Positions 8,499 through 16,932 of a stretch of DNA of 64,000 bases are shown one piece after another. The notes beneath the pieces are model-generated. The model saw nothing but the letters and a program-made list of their open reading frames with translations. It was not told the DNA's origin and ran no database searches. A program made the translations under genes and the position numbers. Origin of the DNA: Pectobacterium aquaticum. Lineage in GTDB: Bacteria > Pseudomonadota > Gammaproteobacteria > Enterobacterales > Enterobacteriaceae. Within the stretch, counting starts at the first letter, position 1. Each line of letters starts with the position of its first letter. The stretch is from contig NZ_CP086253.1 of NCBI RefSeq assembly GCF_003382565.3, forward strand, positions 2,976,001-3,040,000. Direction: 5' to 3'.

Positions 8499-10529
8499 AT
8501 GACTCAAGTCGCAAAGAAAATCCTGGTAACGTGCGCGCTGCCTTACGCTAATGGTTCAATCCACCTCGGTCATATGCTTGAACACGTTCAGGCCGATATT
8601 TGGGTTCGTTACCAGCGAATGCGCGGCAACCAGGTTCACTTTATCTGTGCGGACGATGCTCACGGCACGCCAATCATGCTGAAAGCACAGCAGATGGGGA
8701 TTGCGCCAGAACAGATGATTGCGGCAATGAGTCAGGAACATCAGCAGGACTTTGCCGGTTTCAATATCAGCTATGACAACTACCACTCTACGCATAGCGA
8801 AGAGAACCGTGAGCTGTCAGGCCTGATTTATGGCCGTCTGAAAGAGAACGGTTTTATTAAAAATCGCACCATTTCTCAGCTGTACGACCCAGAGAAAGGC
8901 ATGTTCCTGCCGGATCGTTTCGTCAAAGGCACCTGCCCGAAATGTAAGGCTGCCGACCAATACGGCGATAACTGCGAAGTCTGTGGCGCGACCTACAGCC
9001 CTACAGAGCTGATCGAACCCAAATCAGTGGTCTCTGGTGCCACGCCAGAAATGCGTGAAACAGAACACTTCTTCTTCGACCTGCCTGCGTTCAGCGAGAT
9101 GCTGCAAGCCTGGACGCGCTCCGGCGCATTGCAGGAGCAAGTCGCTAACAAGATGCAGGAGTGGTTCGATTCTGGCCTGCAACAGTGGGACATTACCCGC
9201 GACGCACCGTACTTCGGCTTTGAAATCCCCGATGCACCGGGCAAATATTTTTACGTCTGGCTGGATGCGCCAATCGGCTACATGGGGTCGTTTAAGAACC
9301 TGTGCGACAAGCGTGGCGATCTGAATTTTGATGATTTCTGGAAGAAAGACTCCGATGCAGATTTGTACCATTTCATCGGTAAAGACATCGTTTATTTCCA
9401 CAGCCTGTTCTGGCCAGCCATGCTGGAAGGCAGCGGTTTCCGTAAACCGACAAACCTGTTCGTGCACGGCTATGTCACGGTCAACGGTGCCAAGATGTCT
9501 AAATCACGCGGCACCTTCATTAAAGCGGGCACGTACCTGCAACATCTGGATGCCGATTGCCTGCGTTACTACTATGCGGCCAAACTGTCTTCTCGCATTG
9601 ATGACATCGACCTCAATCTGGAAGATTTCGTGCAGCGCGTGAATGCTGACATCGTTAACAAAGTCGTGAATCTGGCATCACGTAATGCTGGTTTCATCAA
9701 CAAACGCTTTGACGGCAAGCTGGCGGACACGTTAGCCGACGCCGAGCTGTACAAAACCTTCACCGATGCCGCCACCAGCATTACCGAAGCCTATAACAAC
9801 CGTGAATCTGGGCGTGCCATTCGTGAGATCATGGCGTTGGCAGATATCGCCAACCGCTACGTTGACGAACAGGCACCGTGGGTTGTGGCGAAAGCAGAAG
9901 GTCGGGATGGAGATCTGCAGGCCATTTGCTCAATGGGCATCAACCTGTTCCGCGTACTGATGACATACCTGAAACCGGTCCTGCCTTCTCTGGCAGAACG
10001 AACAGAAGCGTTTTTGAACACGGAACTGAGCTGGGATGCGATTGCCACGCCGCTGCTGAGCCATCAGGTTAGCCCATTCAAAGCGCTGTTCAACCGCATC
10101 GATCTGGATAAAGTTAACGCAATGGTTGACGCGTCGAAAGAAGACATGGTCGCCGCACAAAAAGTCGTGTCTGGCCCGCTGGCAGACAACCCGGTGCAGG
10201 ACACCATTAACTTTGACGATTTTGCCAAAGTCGATATGCGTATCGCACTGATTAAGCAGGCTGAACTGGTTGACGGTTCAGACAAACTCTTACGTCTGAC
10301 GTTGGATCTGGGCGGCGAAACCCGTCAGGTTTTCTCCGGCATTCGTGACGCTTATCCCGATCCGGCTAAGCTAGAAGGCCGCTTAACCGTGATGGTCGCC
10401 AATCTGGCTCCGCGTAAAATGCGCTTCGGCATATCAGAAGGTATGGTGATGGCAGCCGGTCCCGGCGGGAAAGATATCTTCCTGCTGAGCCCAGACAGCG
10501 GCGCTCAGCCTGGGATGCAGGTCAAATAA
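8499..10529 (+). CDS. metG: Methionyl-tRNA synthetase
   Basis: 676 aa (E. coli 677), class Ia aminoacyl-tRNA synthetase. The HIGH-type motif appears as IHLGH (about residues 21-25). The zinc knuckle is CPKC...CEVC (about 146-162), and the KMSKS loop is intact (about 333-337). The anticodon-binding helical domain follows, and a C-terminal EMAP-like tRNA-binding/dimerisation domain begins at about 575 (FDDFAKVDMRIA). The start is placed at MTQVAKK (8499), matching the family N-terminus; the frame is open further upstream but lacks similarity. A strong terminator follows at 10541. Confidence 0.96.
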   Translation: MTQVAKKILVTCALPYANGSIHLGHMLEHVQADIWVRYQRMRGNQVHFICADDAHGTPIMLKAQQMGIAPEQMIAAMSQEHQQDFAGFNISYDNYHSTHSEENRELSGLIYGRLKENGFIKNRTISQLYDPEKGMFLPDRFVKGTCPKCKAADQYGDNCEVCGATYSPTELIEPKSVVSGATPEMRETEHFFFDLPAFSEMLQAWTRSGALQEQVANKMQEWFDSGLQQWDITRDAPYFGFEIPDAPGKYFYVWLDAPIGYMGSFKNLCDKRGDLNFDDFWKKDSDADLYHFIGKDIVYFHSLFWPAMLEGSGFRKPTNLFVHGYVTVNGAKMSKSRGTFIKAGTYLQHLDADCLRYYYAAKLSSRIDDIDLNLEDFVQRVNADIVNKVVNLASRNAGFINKRFDGKLADTLADAELYKTFTDAATSITEAYNNRESGRAIREIMALADIANRYVDEQAPWVVAKAEGRDGDLQAICSMGINLFRVLMTYLKPVLPSLAERTEAFLNTELSWDAIATPLLSHQVSPFKALFNRIDLDKVNAMVDASKEDMVAAQKVVSGPLADNPVQDTINFDDFAKVDMRIALIKQAELVDGSDKLLRLTLDLGGETRQVFSGIRDAYPDPAKLEGRLTVMVANLAPRKMRFGISEGMVMAAGPGGKDIFLLSPDSGAQPGMQVK

Positions 10530-10540
10530 CCACCACATCA

Positions 10541-10567
10541 AGCCGGATTTTTATCCGGCTTTTTTTG
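10541..10567 (+). terminator. Rho-independent terminator of metG
   Basis: Stem AGCCGGAT / ATCCGGCT with a short T loop, followed by seven T residues, 12 bp after the metG stop codon. Confidence 0.92.
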
Positions 10568-10686
10568 CAACAATTCCTCCACAAACTCCCGCTTATTCCC
10601 CTTTGACCGGCTCGTCACGCCACATTATTTGTAACCATGAAATAACAAAATCGCTATGCGATACAATATATAGCGAATGAAAAATA

Positions 10687-10702
10687 TACCTCTTTATAGG
10701 TG
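10687..10702. promoter_or_regulatory. NarL/NarP-type 7-2-7 site upstream of fdnG
   Basis: TACCTCT-TT-ATAGGTG matches the inverted heptamer pair with 2-bp spacing used by NarL and NarP. It is centred 40 bp upstream of the FNR-like box. In E. coli the fdnG promoter is activated by FNR and by NarL in response to nitrate, so the arrangement fits. Pattern match only. Confidence 0.5.
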
Positions 10703-10727
10703 TTATGGGGGTTTAAATACTTAAATT

Positions 10728-10741
10728 TTGATTTTGCGCAA
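10728..10741. promoter_or_regulatory. FNR-like box of the fdnGHI promoter
   Basis: TTGATTTTGCGCAA keeps the left half TTGAT and the final CAA of the FNR consensus TTGAT-N4-ATCAA. Its centre is about 40 bp upstream of the start site expected from the -10-like TTAAAT at 10762-10767. That is the class II position seen for FNR-activated promoters. Confidence 0.5.
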
Positions 10742-10761
10742 AGCCCACAATTTATGTGTTG

Positions 10762-10767
10762 TTAAAT
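10762..10767 (+). promoter_or_regulatory. Putative -10 element for fdnGHI
   Basis: TTAAAT lies at the spacing expected if the FNR-like box at 10728-10741 replaces a -35 element. It would give transcription from about 10774 and a leader of some 35 nt before the fdnG start codon. Confidence 0.35.
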
Positions 10768-10808
10768 TGCTCGCAACAAAAATGACACATAATTACACAG
10801 GGAAACTA

Positions 10809-13800
10809 ATGCAACTGAATAGAAGAGGTTTCTTTAAAGTTTGCGCGGGGGGGATGGCTGGAACCACTCTCGCGGTATTGGGCTTTACACCCACGGAAGC
10901 AATGGCATCAGTACGTCAATATAAGCTGTTACGTGCGAAAGAGACGCGTAACAACTGCACATACTGCTCGGTCGGTTGCGGTGTGCTCATGTATAGCCTG
11001 GGCGATGGCGCCAAAAACGCGAAGCCTTCTGTTTTTCATATCGAAGGTGATGCGGATCACCCAGTCAGCCGTGGCTCCCTTTGCCCGAAAGGTGCGGGTC
11101 TGGTCGACTACATCCACAGCGAAAACCGCCTGCTCTACCCAGAATACCGTGCGCCAGGCTCAGACAAATGGCAACGAATCAGCTGGGACGACGCGATCGA
11201 ACGCATCGCGCGCCTGATGAAAGCTGACCGCGACGCCAACTTCCAACGCACCAACGCCAAAGGCGAAACCGTCAACCGCTGGCTGACTACCGGTATGCTG
11301 TGCTCTTCTGCCGCCAGCAACGAAACCGGCATTCTCGACCAGAAATTTGCCCGCTCTCTCGGTATGGTCGCCATCGACTGCCAAGCTCGCCTGTGTCACG
11401 GGCCAACCGTCGCCGCGCTGGCACCGACATTCGGCCGTGGCGCAATGACCAACAACTGGGTTGATATCAAAAACGCTAACGTCATCATCGTCATGGGCGG
11501 CAACCCAGCAGAAGCCCACCCGGTCGGTTTCAAATGGGCCGTTGAAGCGAAAACACACAACAATGCGAAGCTGATTGTGGTCGATCCGCGTTTTAACCGC
11601 TCCGCTGCCGTTGCCGATCTCTACGCACCGATTCGCGCAGGTTCAGATGCCGCCTTCCTGTTGGGTATCGTTAACTACCTTATTACGAACGATAAAATTC
11701 ATCGTGAATACGTGGTGTCTTACACTAACGCCAGCCTGATCGTGCGTGATGATTTCAGCTTTGACGAAGGCTTGTTCAGCGGCTACGACGAACAAAAACG
11801 CCAATATGACAAATCCAGCTGGCAGTATGAGTTGGATGAGTCCGGTTTCGCCAAACGCGACAACACGCTGTCCCACCCACGCTGCGTTTGGAACCTGCTG
11901 AAAAAACATGTCTCCCGCTATACGCTGGAGATGGTGACATCGCTGTGCGGCACCTCAGCCAAAGATTATGAAGAGATTTGCCGTACGCTGGCTGAAACCT
12001 GTGTACCGAATAAAACTGCAACTTTCATGTATGCACTGGGTTGGACGCACCACACCAACGGCGCGCAAATTATCCGCTCCGCCGGCATGATCCAGCTTCT
12101 GCTGGGGAATATTGGTATGGCAGGCGGTGGCATCAACGCCCTGCGCGGTCATTCCAACATTCAGGGGTATACTGATCTGGGTCTGCTGTCGTTAAATCTG
12201 CCGGGCTATATGCCACTGCCGTCAGAAAAGCAGCCGGATCTGAAAACCTATCTGGGCCAAATTACGCCAACCGCCGTATTGCCCGATCAAGTTAACTATT
12301 GGAAAAATACGCCAAAATTCTTTATCAGCATGATGAAGAGCTTCTACGGCGATCACGCACAGGCCGCGAATAACTGGGGTTATGACTGGTTGCCGAAGTG
12401 GGATCGTAGCTACGACGTTATGGTGCAAACCGAGCTGATGGTGGAAGGCAAAATGAACGGCTACATCGTTCAGGGCTTTAACCCTGTCGCGGCGTTCTCT
12501 AACAAGAATAAAGCGACCGAAGCGCTCTCCAAACTCAAATACATGGTCATCATCGATCCGCTGGTAACAGAAACCTCTACGTTCTGGCAGAACTATGGTG
12601 AATTCAACGACGTGGATACGAAGTCCATTCAGACTGAAGTCTTCCGTCTGCCGTCTTCCTGCTTTGCTGAAGAGAATGGTTCTATCGCCAACTCCGGCCG
12701 CTGGCTGCAATGGCACTGGGCGGCGGCCGAGCCACCAGGAGAAGCCCGTCACGACGGTAAAATCCTCGGTAAGTTGCTGATGCGCCTGCGTGAACTGTAT
12801 AGCGAAGAAGGCGGTACTTATCCTGATCCAGTGATGAATATCAACTGGAACTATAAAGACCCGGAAGATCCGACGCCGGAAGAGATCGCGCGCGAAGCCA
12901 ACGGGATGGCGCTAGCTGATATCTACGATGACAGCGGCAAACTGATTCTGAAGAAAGGCCAGCAGCTCGCCGATTTCTCACAACTGCGTGATGACGGTAC
13001 CACGTCCAGTTTCTGCTGGATTTACGCTGGGAGCTGGACAGAAGCCGGTAACCAGATGGATAGACGCGACAACGCCGATGCCGGTCTGGGCTGTACGCCG
13101 AACTGGGCATGGTGCTGGCCGCAAAACCGCCGCATTCTCTACAACCGCGCCTCCGCCAACCTGCAAGGAAAGCCGTGGGACAGCAAGCGTAAATTGCTGG
13201 AATGGACCGGTCAGAAATGGCAAGGCATTGATGTGCCTGACTTCGCCGCCACCGTCCCACCAGGCAAAGACACCGGACCGTTCATCATGCTGCCGGAAGG
13301 TCTGGCGCGTTTGTTCTCCGTAGACAAACTGGTAGACGGGCCGTTCCCTGAACACTACGAACCGATCGAATCGCCTATCGGCACTAACCCACTGCACCCA
13401 TCGGTGATTTCCAGCCCAGTCGTGCGTTTGTTTGCACGTGATGCGAAAACCATGGGTACCGCGAAAGATTTCCCTTACGTGGCAACGACATACTCGATTA
13501 CCGAATTGTTCCGTCACTGGACAAAACACGCGCGTCTGAACGCGATTGTGCAACCAGAACAGTTTGTTGAGATCGGTGAAAATCTGGCGAAGAGCAAAGG
13601 CATTAAGGCGGGCGATGAAGTCAAAGTCTCCTGCCAGCGTGGCTACATCAAAGCCAAAGCGGTGGTCACCAAGCGTATCAAAACACTGGAAATTGCCGGA
13701 CGCAGCGTGGAAACCATTGGTATTCCCTGCCACTGGGGCTTTGAGGGAACCACGCGTAAAGGGTTCCTGGCTAATACACTCACCCCGAGCGTCGGTGACG

Positions 13801-13856
13801 CTAATTCACAAACGCCTGAGTACAAAGCGTTTTTGGTTAATGTAGAGAAGGTGTAA
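10809..13856 (+). CDS. fdnG: Formate dehydrogenase-N major (alpha) subunit, cysteine form
   Basis: 1015 aa, the length of E. coli FdnG. It is a periplasm-facing molybdopterin oxidoreductase that oxidises formate and passes electrons through FdnH and FdnI to menaquinone. It begins with a twin-arginine signal peptide (NRRGFFK). The [4Fe-4S]-binding CTYCSVGCG (about residues 52-60) and the molybdopterin domains follow. At the catalytic position, where E. coli reads selenocysteine (RVUHGPT), this gene has RLCHGPT with a TGT codon (about residue 196). No TGA readthrough is therefore needed. The start is chosen at the Tat signal with AGGGA 7-8 nt upstream; the open frame continues 27 codons further without similarity. 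Confidence 0.94.
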   Translation: MQLNRRGFFKVCAGGMAGTTLAVLGFTPTEAMASVRQYKLLRAKETRNNCTYCSVGCGVLMYSLGDGAKNAKPSVFHIEGDADHPVSRGSLCPKGAGLVDYIHSENRLLYPEYRAPGSDKWQRISWDDAIERIARLMKADRDANFQRTNAKGETVNRWLTTGMLCSSAASNETGILDQKFARSLGMVAIDCQARLCHGPTVAALAPTFGRGAMTNNWVDIKNANVIIVMGGNPAEAHPVGFKWAVEAKTHNNAKLIVVDPRFNRSAAVADLYAPIRAGSDAAFLLGIVNYLITNDKIHREYVVSYTNASLIVRDDFSFDEGLFSGYDEQKRQYDKSSWQYELDESGFAKRDNTLSHPRCVWNLLKKHVSRYTLEMVTSLCGTSAKDYEEICRTLAETCVPNKTATFMYALGWTHHTNGAQIIRSAGMIQLLLGNIGMAGGGINALRGHSNIQGYTDLGLLSLNLPGYMPLPSEKQPDLKTYLGQITPTAVLPDQVNYWKNTPKFFISMMKSFYGDHAQAANNWGYDWLPKWDRSYDVMVQTELMVEGKMNGYIVQGFNPVAAFSNKNKATEALSKLKYMVIIDPLVTETSTFWQNYGEFNDVDTKSIQTEVFRLPSSCFAEENGSIANSGRWLQWHWAAAEPPGEARHDGKILGKLLMRLRELYSEEGGTYPDPVMNINWNYKDPEDPTPEEIAREANGMALADIYDDSGKLILKKGQQLADFSQLRDDGTTSSFCWIYAGSWTEAGNQMDRRDNADAGLGCTPNWAWCWPQNRRILYNRASANLQGKPWDSKRKLLEWTGQKWQGIDVPDFAATVPPGKDTGPFIMLPEGLARLFSVDKLVDGPFPEHYEPIESPIGTNPLHPSVISSPVVRLFARDAKTMGTAKDFPYVATTYSITELFRHWTKHARLNAIVQPEQFVEIGENLAKSKGIKAGDEVKVSCQRGYIKAKAVVTKRIKTLEIAGRSVETIGIPCHWGFEGTTRKGFLANTLTPSVGDANSQTPEYKAFLVNVEKV

Positions 13857-13868
13857 GGGTAGCCAACT

Positions 13869-14777
13869 ATGTCAATGCAATCACAAGATGTTATTAAACG
13901 TTCGGCCACCAACGGCTTTACACCGCCTCCGCATGTGCGTAACGACAAAAGCGAAGTGGCAAAACTGATCGATGTCACCACCTGTATCGGCTGTAAAGGC
14001 TGTCAGGTGGCCTGTTCAGAGTGGAACGACATTCGTGACGACGTCGGCCATAACCTCGGGGTTTATGATAACCCAGCGGATCTGAGCGCCAAATCCTGGA
14101 CGCTGATGCGCTTTTCCGAAGTGGAAGAGAACGATCGTCTGGAATGGCTGATCCGTAAAGATGGCTGCATGCACTGTAGCGATCCGGGCTGTCTGAAAGC
14201 CTGTCCTTCCGCTGGTGCGGTTATTCAGTATGCCAACGGTATCGTCGATTTTCAGTCCGAACACTGTATCGGCTGCGGCTATTGCATCGCCGGCTGCCCG
14301 TTCAATATTCCACGTCTGAATAAAGAAGATAACCGCGTCTATAAATGTACGCTGTGCGTCGACAGGGTCAGCGTGGGGCAAGAACCTGCCTGCGTGAAAA
14401 CCTGTCCGACGGGTGCCATTCGTTTCGGTACGAAAGAAGAGATGAAGCATCTGGCAGAAGAGCGCATCGCCGATCTGAAAAGCCGTGGTTATAAGAATGC
14501 AGGCCTCTATGACCCGCAGGGCGTGGGCGGTACACATGTGATGTATGTTCTGCACCACGCAGACAGGCCATCGCTCTACCACAATCTGCCGGATGATCCG
14601 CAGATTTCCACGCCGGTCAATCTGTGGAAAGGTATTCTGAAACCACTCTCTGCATTAGGGTTTGTCGCCACGTTCGCTGGGTTAATGTTCCACTACGTCG
14701 GTGTGGGTCCGAACACAGAAGAAATGGAGCATGAACACGAGGGAGAAGAGAAAAAAGGGGGAGACAAACATGAGTAA
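13869..14777 (+). CDS. fdnH: Formate dehydrogenase-N iron-sulfur (beta) subunit
   Basis: 302 aa (E. coli FdnH 294). Ferredoxin-type domains carry four Cys clusters: CIGCKGCQVAC (about 39-49), CMHCSDPGCLKAC (about 100-112), CIGCGYCIAGC (about 133-143) and CTLC...CVKTC (about 160-179). They wire electrons from FdnG to the cytochrome subunit. A C-terminal membrane helix (about 255-277) anchors it, with a long charged tail (EHEHEGEEKKGG). The sequence is closer to FdnH than to FdoH. Twelve bp separate it from fdnG, and it overlaps fdnI by 8 bp. Confidence 0.94.
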   Translation: MSMQSQDVIKRSATNGFTPPPHVRNDKSEVAKLIDVTTCIGCKGCQVACSEWNDIRDDVGHNLGVYDNPADLSAKSWTLMRFSEVEENDRLEWLIRKDGCMHCSDPGCLKACPSAGAVIQYANGIVDFQSEHCIGCGYCIAGCPFNIPRLNKEDNRVYKCTLCVDRVSVGQEPACVKTCPTGAIRFGTKEEMKHLAEERIADLKSRGYKNAGLYDPQGVGGTHVMYVLHHADRPSLYHNLPDDPQISTPVNLWKGILKPLSALGFVATFAGLMFHYVGVGPNTEEMEHEHEGEEKKGGDKHE

Positions 14778-15405
14778 ACCACAAATGATTTTGCGTACCA
14801 AGTTTATCGATCGCATCTGTCACTGGATTGTGGTGATTAGCTTTTTCTTGGTCGCGCTCTCAGGTATTGCTTTGTTTTTCCCGACCCTGCAATGGCTGAC
14901 ACAGACATTTGGTACGCCACAAATGGGGCGCATTTTGCACCCGTTTTTTGGCGTGCTGATCGTCATTTGCCTGATCCCGATGTTCTTCCGCTTTGTTGGC
15001 CACAACATTCCGAAGAAGCGTGACTTGCCGTGGTTCCTCAACATTATTGAAGTGTTGAAAGGCAATGAGCATGAAGTCTCTGAAGTGGGTAAATACAACC
15101 CAGGTCAGAAGATGATGTTCTGGAGCATCATGGGGCTGACGCTGGTACTGCTGATCACTGGGGTTATCATGTGGCGCCCGTATTTTGCCCACCTGTTCCC
15201 GATTGATATCGTGCGCTACGCTATTCTGATTCATGCCGTTGCGGCTATCGTCCTCATCCATGCCATCCTGATCCATATGTACATGGCGTTCTGGGTTAAA
15301 GGGTCGATCAAGGGCATGATTGAAGGCAAGGTCTCCAAGCGCTGGGCGCGTAAACACCACCCACGCTGGGCGCGTGAAATGGAAGAGAAAGAAGCGAAGA
15401 AATAA
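14770..15405 (+). CDS. fdnI: Formate dehydrogenase-N cytochrome b556 (gamma) subunit
   Basis: 211-aa membrane protein with four predicted helices. The haem-b ligand candidates are His in RICHWIVV (near residue 18), RILHPFFG (about 57), and the HAILIHMYMAFWVKG segment (about 155-170), which also borders the quinone site. The sequence follows E. coli FdnI closely (RTKFIDR, GTPQMGRILHPFFG, GNEHEVSEVGKYN) rather than FdoI. The start ATG at 14770 overlaps the end of fdnH, with GGGGGAG 7-13 nt upstream. It transfers electrons to menaquinone at the cytoplasmic side. Confidence 0.94.
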   Translation: MSKPQMILRTKFIDRICHWIVVISFFLVALSGIALFFPTLQWLTQTFGTPQMGRILHPFFGVLIVICLIPMFFRFVGHNIPKKRDLPWFLNIIEVLKGNEHEVSEVGKYNPGQKMMFWSIMGLTLVLLITGVIMWRPYFAHLFPIDIVRYAILIHAVAAIVLIHAILIHMYMAFWVKGSIKGMIEGKVSKRWARKHHPRWAREMEEKEAKK

Positions 15406-15452
15406 TTCACTCGCTTTTGATCCCACCGCATTCGCAAAGTCCGTAGTGCGGT

Positions 15453-15549
15453 AGTAACGGATAGATCGTAAAGACGCTGCAAGTACGTCCATGTAAGCTC
15501 GGATTGCGCCATCCCTGGCGCAAACGCTTTACTCTTCTATTCCGTTACT
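15453..15549. repeat. Nested imperfect palindrome, repeat-like, after fdnI
   Basis: The 97-bp element has outer arms AGTAACGGATAG (15453) and CTATTCCGTTACT (15537), middle arms GTAAAG (15468) and CTTTAC (15527), and an inner perfect hairpin ATTGCGCCA / TGGCGCAAA (15503-15524). The design looks like a mobile palindromic intergenic repeat rather than a simple terminator. Only one copy is seen in this window, so its repeat nature is an inference. Confidence 0.45.
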
Positions 15550-15587
15550 CCCGTTTTCGTTCGACACATAGGTTTGTCAACGGCCTC

Positions 15588-15617
15588 AAATGCCCGCCTA
15601 GCGGGCATTTTTCTTTT
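15588..15617 (+). terminator. Rho-independent terminator after fdnGHI
   Basis: Stem AAATGCCCGC / GCGGGCATTT with a 3-nt loop, followed by TTCTTTTT. The remaining gap to the next gene (15618-15842) is AT-rich promoter DNA with no gene visible. Confidence 0.85.
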
Positions 15618-15842
15618 TATCCGCAGTCAGCACGAATCGTTATAACTTAAACCCAAAAGTCATAATGATCTCCTCTTCCTCGTCTATCGCTCAACAGCTA
15701 TGATGCAGTATCATTTTTAAATAGACATCCAGACATAAAGATAGCTATAAAGTAGTGACGCAGAAAACATAACAATACTGCCATCGACACGACACACTTT
15801 CATCAACACAAGATCCCTTTATAAAACGCCATGGAGCTGATA

Positions 15843-16919
15843 ATGAAGAAATTTACGCCCGCCCTGCTTGCACTGAGCTTACTGACAGCATTACCGGCAC
15901 TGGCGAATCAAAATGCCACTATTGCTCCCGTTCCGGCCACTATCGCCAATCATGATGGCCCAGTTCGCATCGCGGTTATCCGCAACTTGGGTTCCGACGA
16001 CAACACTACGCAATTTGTTTCCGGCGTGCTCGAAGAAGGTAAAAAACTAGGCTTCAAGGTCAGCACCTTCCTGAGCAACGGCGATGATGCCCGTTTTCAG
16101 GATTTCGTGAATCAGGCGATTAGCCAAAAATATGATGGCATCATCCTGTCACAGGGCCGCGATCCCTACTCTACCGATTTGATTAAACGCATCGTCGACA
16201 GCGGCATTGCCGTTTCCGTATTTGACACCGCCGTAAATGGCGATATTCCGGGCGTGACCGTCACCCAGCAGGATGACGCCTCCCTGACTAATGAATCACT
16301 TGGCCAACTGGTGAAGGATTTCAACGGTAAAGCCAACATTATTAAACTGTGGGTCGCTGGCTTCCCACCGATGGAACGCCGCCAGCTTGCCTATCAACAG
16401 ATCCTGAAAGCTAACCCCGGCATCAAAGAACTGGAATCGATTGGTGCAGTGTCCTCTGACGTTCAGGGCGATACCGCTAACAAAGTCGGCGCGGTGCTGG
16501 CGAAATACCCGAAAGGCAAAATCGATGCCATCTGGGGATCGTGGGATGCTTTCAGCCAAGGTGCTTATAAAGCATTGAAAGAAAACGGCCGGACCGAAAT
16601 CAAACTGTACAGCATCGACATCTCCAATCAGGATTTGCAGCTAATGCGCGAAGCGAGCAGCCCGTGGAAAGTCAGCGTGGCTGTCGATCCTAAACTGATC
16701 GGTAAAGTTAACCTGCGTCTGGTTGCCAACAAGATTGCTGGTGAAGCGACACCTGCGACCTACGAGTTCCGCGCTGCCGCGATTCCACAGGCGCTGTTAG
16801 CCAGCCAGGCTGGTGCAGTCAACGTCGCCGGATTGGCGAAAATCATCCCAGGCTGGGGCCAAACGGATGATTTTATCGCACCGTGGTTTGCTACACTGGA
16901 AGCCAAACAGGCGAAATAA
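15843..16919 (+). CDS. Periplasmic sugar-binding protein (RbsB/Peripla_BP_4 type), orphan
   Basis: 358 aa from the ATG at 15843, chosen because MKKFTPALLALSLLTALPALA is a clean Sec signal peptide and GGAG lies 6 nt upstream. The mature part is a two-lobe periplasmic binding protein of the ribose/galactose class (PVRIAVIRNLGSDDNTTQF at the start, YDGIILSQGRDP in lobe one, IDAIWGSWDAFSQGA in lobe two). Such proteins usually feed an ABC permease or a sensor, but no permease or ATPase gene is nearby. The only partner is the LVIVD-repeat gene 13 bp downstream. The ligand is unknown; it could act in sensing rather than uptake. Confidence 0.8.
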   Translation: MKKFTPALLALSLLTALPALANQNATIAPVPATIANHDGPVRIAVIRNLGSDDNTTQFVSGVLEEGKKLGFKVSTFLSNGDDARFQDFVNQAISQKYDGIILSQGRDPYSTDLIKRIVDSGIAVSVFDTAVNGDIPGVTVTQQDDASLTNESLGQLVKDFNGKANIIKLWVAGFPPMERRQLAYQQILKANPGIKELESIGAVSSDVQGDTANKVGAVLAKYPKGKIDAIWGSWDAFSQGAYKALKENGRTEIKLYSIDISNQDLQLMREASSPWKVSVAVDPKLIGKVNLRLVANKIAGEATPATYEFRAAAIPQALLASQAGAVNVAGLAKIIPGWGQTDDFIAPWFATLEAKQAK

Positions 16920-16932
16920 TAGGAGATAACTC

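Noticed and set aside
11380..11420. In-frame TGA (selenocysteine) in fdnG
   Set aside because: The reading frame is continuous with TGT at the catalytic position; no readthrough is needed.
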